A stretch of DNA of 64,000 bases from Planosporangium thailandense (GTDB lineage: Bacteria; Actinomycetota; Actinomycetes; Mycobacteriales; Micromonosporaceae): NCBI RefSeq assembly GCF_011947195.1, contig NZ_JAATVY010000015.1:62001-126000 (forward strand), written 5' to 3'. The notes below the pieces were generated by a model, which was given only the letters and a program-made list of their open reading frames with translations, did no database searches and was not told the origin of the DNA. This document shows, piece after piece, positions 60,383 to 64,000 of this stretch (positions are counted from its first letter, which is position 1; every line of letters begins with the position of its first letter). Made by a program: the position numbers and the translations under genes.

Positions 60383-61714
60383 ATGCCCGGCAGGTCGTAC
60401 CCGAGACTCGCCGCGGCCGCCGCGGCGGGCCTGCTCGCCGCCACCACCGGTGCCGCGGACGGCGCCGCCGCCGGCCCCCCGGCCGACGCGCGCACGGATC
60501 TCCACGCCTGGTCCACCCGGCACGACTTCGCCGCCGGTACCGCCGCCGGGGTCGCGATCCTCGCCGGCCTGCGCCCCGGCATCGTCGTCGGCGAGCCGGC
60601 CGGCACCGTCACCTACCACGACCCGTACCTGCACACCGACCGCGCCTACCAGTACGGCACCTGGACCTCGCCGGTACACCGGCTGGAGTTCGGCGCGACC
60701 GAACTGGTGTCCTCGTGGAACGCCCAGACCCCGGCCGGGACCTGGCTGACGGTCGAACTGGACGCCACCATGGAGGACGGCGCCCGCACCGGCTGGCTGG
60801 ACATGGGCCACTGGGCCGCCGGCGACGCCGACATCCGCCGCGCCTCGGTCAGCCCGGACGCGCCGCCGTACGGCCGGGTCGACACCGACACCTTCACCGC
60901 CGCCACCGGCCACCGCGTACACGCGTACCGGCTGCGCGTCACCCTGTACCGCGCCGCCGGCACCCTCGCCACGCCGCGCCTGTGGCGGCTCGGCGCCGTC
61001 GCCTCCACGGTGCCCGACCGGTCGCAGGTGCCGCCCAGCCGCCCCGGGCCGGCGTCCCGGGCCGGGATCGAGCTGCCCGTCCCCGCGTACTCGCAGCGCA
61101 TCCACGCCGGGGAGTACCCGCAGTGGGACGGCGGCGGCGAGGCGTGGTGCAGTCCCACGTCGACGGAGATGGTCGTCGAGTACTGGGGCCGGTACCCGAG
61201 CCCGGAGCAGCTCGCCGACGTCGACCCGCGCTACGCCGACCCCAGCGTCGACGTCGCCGCCCGGGGCACCTACGACTACGCCTACCAGGGCACCGGGAAC
61301 TGGCCGTTCAACACCGCGTACGCCGCCAGCTACGGCCTGGACGCCGACGTGGTACGGCTGCGCTCGCTCGACGACGTGGAGCGCCTCGTCGCCGCCGGCT
61401 TCCCCGTCGTCACCTCGCAGGCCTTCGACGCCGGCGAGATCCCCGGCGTCGATTACCGCGTCGACGGCCACCTGTGGGTCGTGGTCGGCTTCACCTCCAG
61501 CGGCGACGTCGTCGTCAACGACCCGGCGTCGGACTCTGACGTGCAGGTCCGGCACGTGTTCCCCCGGCGCGCGTTCGAGAACGTCTGGCTGCGTACCCGG
61601 TGGACCCGCGCTGACGGCTCGACCGGCCACGGCTCGGGCGGCATCGCGTACCTCATCCGGCCGCACCTGGCGGCGCCGCCGCCGGTCGCCGCGCCGGAGG
61701 AGCGCCATGGCTGA
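60383..61714 (+). CDS. Secreted C39-like cysteine peptidase
   Basis: A 443-aa exported protein. A signal peptide ends near GAAAG (about 31). Residues 45-210 form a strand-rich domain with many aromatic residues. Residues 230-430 match the C39-like (papain-fold) family: C256 in EAWCSPTSTEM, H363 in VDGHLWVVVGF, and D380 in VVNDPAS are the expected triad. Substrates are probably peptides or cell-wall cross-links outside the cell. GAAGGAGG seven bases before the ATG supports the start. Its end overlaps the M20 gene by eight bases. Confidence 0.85.
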   Translation: MPGRSYPRLAAAAAAGLLAATTGAADGAAAGPPADARTDLHAWSTRHDFAAGTAAGVAILAGLRPGIVVGEPAGTVTYHDPYLHTDRAYQYGTWTSPVHRLEFGATELVSSWNAQTPAGTWLTVELDATMEDGARTGWLDMGHWAAGDADIRRASVSPDAPPYGRVDTDTFTAATGHRVHAYRLRVTLYRAAGTLATPRLWRLGAVASTVPDRSQVPPSRPGPASRAGIELPVPAYSQRIHAGEYPQWDGGGEAWCSPTSTEMVVEYWGRYPSPEQLADVDPRYADPSVDVAARGTYDYAYQGTGNWPFNTAYAASYGLDADVVRLRSLDDVERLVAAGFPVVTSQAFDAGEIPGVDYRVDGHLWVVVGFTSSGDVVVNDPASDSDVQVRHVFPRRAFENVWLRTRWTRADGSTGHGSGGIAYLIRPHLAAPPPVAAPEERHG

Positions 61715-61757
61715 ACCGAGCGCCACGGCTGAACCGCTCGCCACGGCTGAACCGCTC
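61704..61757 (+). repeat. 18-bp tandem repeat at the start of the M20 peptidase gene
   Basis: Three 18-mers (GCCACGGCTGAACCGCTC type) at 61704-61721, 61722-61739 and 61740-61757 encode AEPSAT, AEPLAT and AEPLAD. The first copy contains the start codon and has four mismatches to the others. Confidence 0.85.
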
Positions 61758-63104
61758 GCCGACGCGCACACCGCGGACGAGGCGGTCCGGTTCTGCTCCG
61801 ACCTCATCCGCATCGACACCGCCAACCGGGGCGGCGGCGACGGCGTCGAGCGCCGGGCGGCCGAGTACGTCGCGGAACGCCTCGCCGACGCGGGCTTCGA
61901 CCCGGTGATCCTGGAGTCGGCGCCGGGCCGCGCGAACGTCGTCACCCGGATCGCCGGCACCGAACCCGGCCGGCCGGCCCTGCTCGTGCACGGTCACCTC
62001 GACGTCGTACCGGCCGACCCGGCGCAGTGGCGGGTACCGCCCACCTCCGGCGAGATCGCCGACGGGGTGATCTGGGGCCGGGGCGCCGTCGACATGAAGA
62101 ACGCCGTCGCGATGCTCCTCGCGCTGCTGCGGTCCTGGGCCCGGCACGGTCGCCGCCCCCGTCGCGACCTCGTCGTGGCGTTCACCGCCGACGAGGAGGA
62201 CACGGCCGCCTTCGGCGCCCGGTTCCTGGTCGACCGGCACGCCGGGCTCTTCGACGGCTGCACCGAGGCGATCGGCGAGTCCGGCGGCTACGCGTACCAC
62301 GTCGATGCCGGCGCCGACGCCGACCCCGACGCCGGGGTCCGGCTCTATCCGATCGGCGCCGCCGAGCGCGGTACCGCCTGGGTGAAGCTGACCGCCCGGG
62401 GTACCGCCGGCCACGGCTCGCGCGTGCACCCCGACAACGCGGTGGCCGCGCTCGCGGCGGCGGTGGTACGCATCGCCGAGTACGAGTGGCCGGTCCGGCT
62501 CATCCCGACCGTGCGCGCCTGCCTGGCCGGCATCGCCGCCGCCCTCGGCCCACCCACCGGCGACCCGGCCGATCTCGACGAGACGGCTGCCGCGGCGCTC
62601 GCCGACGCCCTCGGCGCCGCGGCCGCCCTGGTGGCCCCGACCCTGCGCAACAGCGCCAACCCGACGGTCCTGCAGGCCGGGTCCACGGTCAACGTCGTGC
62701 CGGGCTCGGCCGTCGGGTACGTCGACGGCCGGGTCCTGCCCGGCCACCTGGCGGAGTTCGAGGCCACCCTCGACCGCCTGACCGGCCCGCGCGTGACGTG
62801 GGAGTACGCGCACCGCGAGCGCCCGCTCGACGCGCCCCTTGCCACCCCGACCGTGGCGGCGATGGCGGCGGCGCTGCGCGCCGAGGACCCGGCCGCGCAC
62901 GTCGTGCCGTACTGCCTGGCCGGCGGTACCGACGCCAAACACTTCGCCGCCCTGGGCATCACCGGCTACGGCTTCACCCCGCTGGGCCTGCCTCCGGGCT
63001 ACGACTACCACGCCATGTTCCACGGCGTCGACGAGCGGGTCCCGGTGGAGGCGCTCACGTTCGGCATCCGGGTCCTCGACCGGTTCCTGGCGGGGGTGGG
63101 ATGA
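61707..63104 (+). CDS. M20-family metallopeptidase
   Basis: A 465-aa cytosolic di-zinc peptidase or deacylase. Ligands are H97 and D99 in HGHLDVV, bridging D129 in AVDMKN, and catalytic E163 with E164 in TADEED. A dimerisation domain with GHGSRVHPDNAV lies between the two halves, and a last His ligand is in DYHAMFHG near the end. The first 18 residues are the (AEP)n repeat, not part of the fold. GGAGGAG seven bases before the ATG. It probably degrades imported peptides. It overlaps the S58 peptidase gene at ATGA. Confidence 0.9.
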   Translation: MAEPSATAEPLATAEPLADAHTADEAVRFCSDLIRIDTANRGGGDGVERRAAEYVAERLADAGFDPVILESAPGRANVVTRIAGTEPGRPALLVHGHLDVVPADPAQWRVPPTSGEIADGVIWGRGAVDMKNAVAMLLALLRSWARHGRRPRRDLVVAFTADEEDTAAFGARFLVDRHAGLFDGCTEAIGESGGYAYHVDAGADADPDAGVRLYPIGAAERGTAWVKLTARGTAGHGSRVHPDNAVAALAAAVVRIAEYEWPVRLIPTVRACLAGIAAALGPPTGDPADLDETAAAALADALGAAAALVAPTLRNSANPTVLQAGSTVNVVPGSAVGYVDGRVLPGHLAEFEATLDRLTGPRVTWEYAHRERPLDAPLATPTVAAMAAALRAEDPAAHVVPYCLAGGTDAKHFAALGITGYGFTPLGLPPGYDYHAMFHGVDERVPVEALTFGIRVLDRFLAGVG

Positions 63105-64000
63105 CGATCCCGGTAAACCGCCCGGCCGTCCGCGCGCGTGACGTCGGGCTCGGCGCGGCCTGGGGCCCGACCGGGCCGGCCAACGCGATCACCGACGTGG
63201 CGGGGGTACGCGTCGGGCACACCACCCTCACCGCCGACGCCGGACCGGTACGGACCGGCGTGACCGTGGTCCTGCCGCGCCCGCACCGGGTGTTCGACCA
63301 CCCGGTCTTCGCCGGCTGCCACCGGCTCAACGGCAACGGCGAGCTCACCGGCCTGGAGTGGGTCCGCGAGTCCGGACTGCTCACCACTCCGGTCGCGCTG
63401 ACCAACACACACAGCGTCGGCGTGGTGCGCGACGCCCTGGTCGCCCACGAGGCCGCCCAGCGCGGGCCGGACGAGGAGTTCTGGACGCTGCCCGTCGTCG
63501 GCGAGATCTGGGACGGGCGGCTCAACGACATCAACGGCCAGCACGTCCGCGCCGAGCACGTGCACGCCGCGCTCGCCGCCGCCCGCGGCGGGCCCGTCGC
63601 CGAGGGCAACGTCGGCGGCGGCACCGGCGCGATCTGCCACGGGTTCAAGGGCGGCATCGGCACCGCCTCGCGCATCGTCGCCGACGAGCACGGCACCTAC
63701 ACCCTGGGCGTGCTCGTACAGGCCAACCACGGGGCGCGGTCACGGTTCACAGTAGACGGATGCCCGGTCGGCGCGCTGCTCGGTCCCGACCGGATCCCGC
63801 TGCCCGGCAAGGGCGCGACCACCGGACGTCGGCACGCCGAGGGATCCGGTTCCATCATCGGCGTCGTGGCCACCGACGCCCCGCTGCTACCGCACCAGTG
63901 CGGCCGGCTGGCCCAGCGTGCCGCCCTCGGTATCGCCCGCCTCGGCGCGGTCGGCGAGCACTACAGCGGCGACCTGTTCCTGGCGTTCGCCACCGGCAAC
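63101..64000 (+). CDS. P1/S58 family aminopeptidase (DmpA/BapA-like), partial
   Basis: The first 300 residues of a gene that runs off the right edge with no stop. The family's opening is clear (ITDVAGVRVGHTTL, GVTVVLPR), followed by GNVGGGTGAICHGFKGGIGTASR. S58 peptidases cut themselves before a Ser/Thr in this last segment to free the nucleophile; T188 in GGIGTAS is the likely site here. The enzyme class trims D-amino acids, beta-amino acids or ordinary N-terminal residues from short peptides. It is the third peptidase in the operon. The ATG overlaps the M20 stop. Confidence 0.9.
   Translation, partial: MTIPVNRPAVRARDVGLGAAWGPTGPANAITDVAGVRVGHTTLTADAGPVRTGVTVVLPRPHRVFDHPVFAGCHRLNGNGELTGLEWVRESGLLTTPVALTNTHSVGVVRDALVAHEAAQRGPDEEFWTLPVVGEIWDGRLNDINGQHVRAEHVHAALAAARGGPVAEGNVGGGTGAICHGFKGGIGTASRIVADEHGTYTLGVLVQANHGARSRFTVDGCPVGALLGPDRIPLPGKGATTGRRHAEGSGSIIGVVATDAPLLPHQCGRLAQRAALGIARLGAVGEHYSGDLFLAFATGN

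Overview
The window is high-GC actinobacterial DNA with GTG and TTG starts, ATGA/GTGA gene overlaps, DUF6328 proteins, LAL-type LuxR regulators and an ESX-like type VII secretion (T7SS) locus. The gene style fits Micromonosporaceae (Micromonospora/Actinoplanes relatives); this is an inference from gene content, not from a database comparison. No tRNA, rRNA, CRISPR array, transposase or phage gene was seen.

Layout. 1-1044: a leftward dimethylargininase gene and possibly the first codons of another leftward gene. 1045-6783: a long intergenic region with a 20-bp tandem repeat, then an operon for an atypical LuxR-type response regulator, two ABC ATPases and an FtsX-like permease. 6784-9893: a perfect 24-bp inverted repeat, a PiT phosphate transporter, an HD-domain hydrolase and a secreted phosphoesterase. 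10059-14122: two DUF6328 membrane proteins facing a LAL-family LuxR regulator. 14401-16214: a tiny secreted protein carrying IYYDL twice, a strong terminator, a STAS protein and a short-chain dehydrogenase.

16421-42298 is the centrepiece, a complete-looking T7SS locus. The core is EccC (rightward) and, leftward, mycosin MycP, EccD, EccB and a response-regulator-like winged-helix protein. EccE and a classical EccA were not found. A leftward accessory operon carries two WXG100-like proteins, three further small helical or secretion-associated proteins, a Pro/Gly-rich protein with a conserved-looking acidic-aromatic tail, a YbaB/EbfC-like protein and a 2058-aa candidate effector. That effector has a WXG100-like N-terminus, repeated DLFGGRYL modules and a C-terminal region that resembles a GT-B glycosyltransferase. 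Beyond it lie a rightward fusion of a beta-helix with two CbbX/SpoVK-type AAA+ domains, which may take EccA's place, and a leftward pair: a single-pass membrane protein and a 720-aa protein with an (EP)n linker and a degenerate ADP-ribosyltransferase-like C-terminus.

42647-48075: a secreted PI-PLC-like phosphodiesterase, a small aromatic-rich secreted protein and a second LAL regulator. 48313-55905: an OmpR-type two-component pair, then a sugar/envelope group (zinc-knuckle epimerase, polytopic glycosyltransferase, GT2, DUF2064-methyltransferase fusion, membrane molybdopterin oxidoreductase and a small membrane protein). 55889-64000: a cupin gene, then a peptide-uptake and degradation operon (substrate-binding protein, two Opp/Dpp permeases, C39-like protease, M20 peptidase, and an S58/P1 peptidase cut by the window edge). 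No ATPase for this transporter lies in the window.

Several genes appear to be leaderless, with a TANNGT hexamer (often TAGCGT, TACGGT or TACCGT) 6-8 nt before the start codon.
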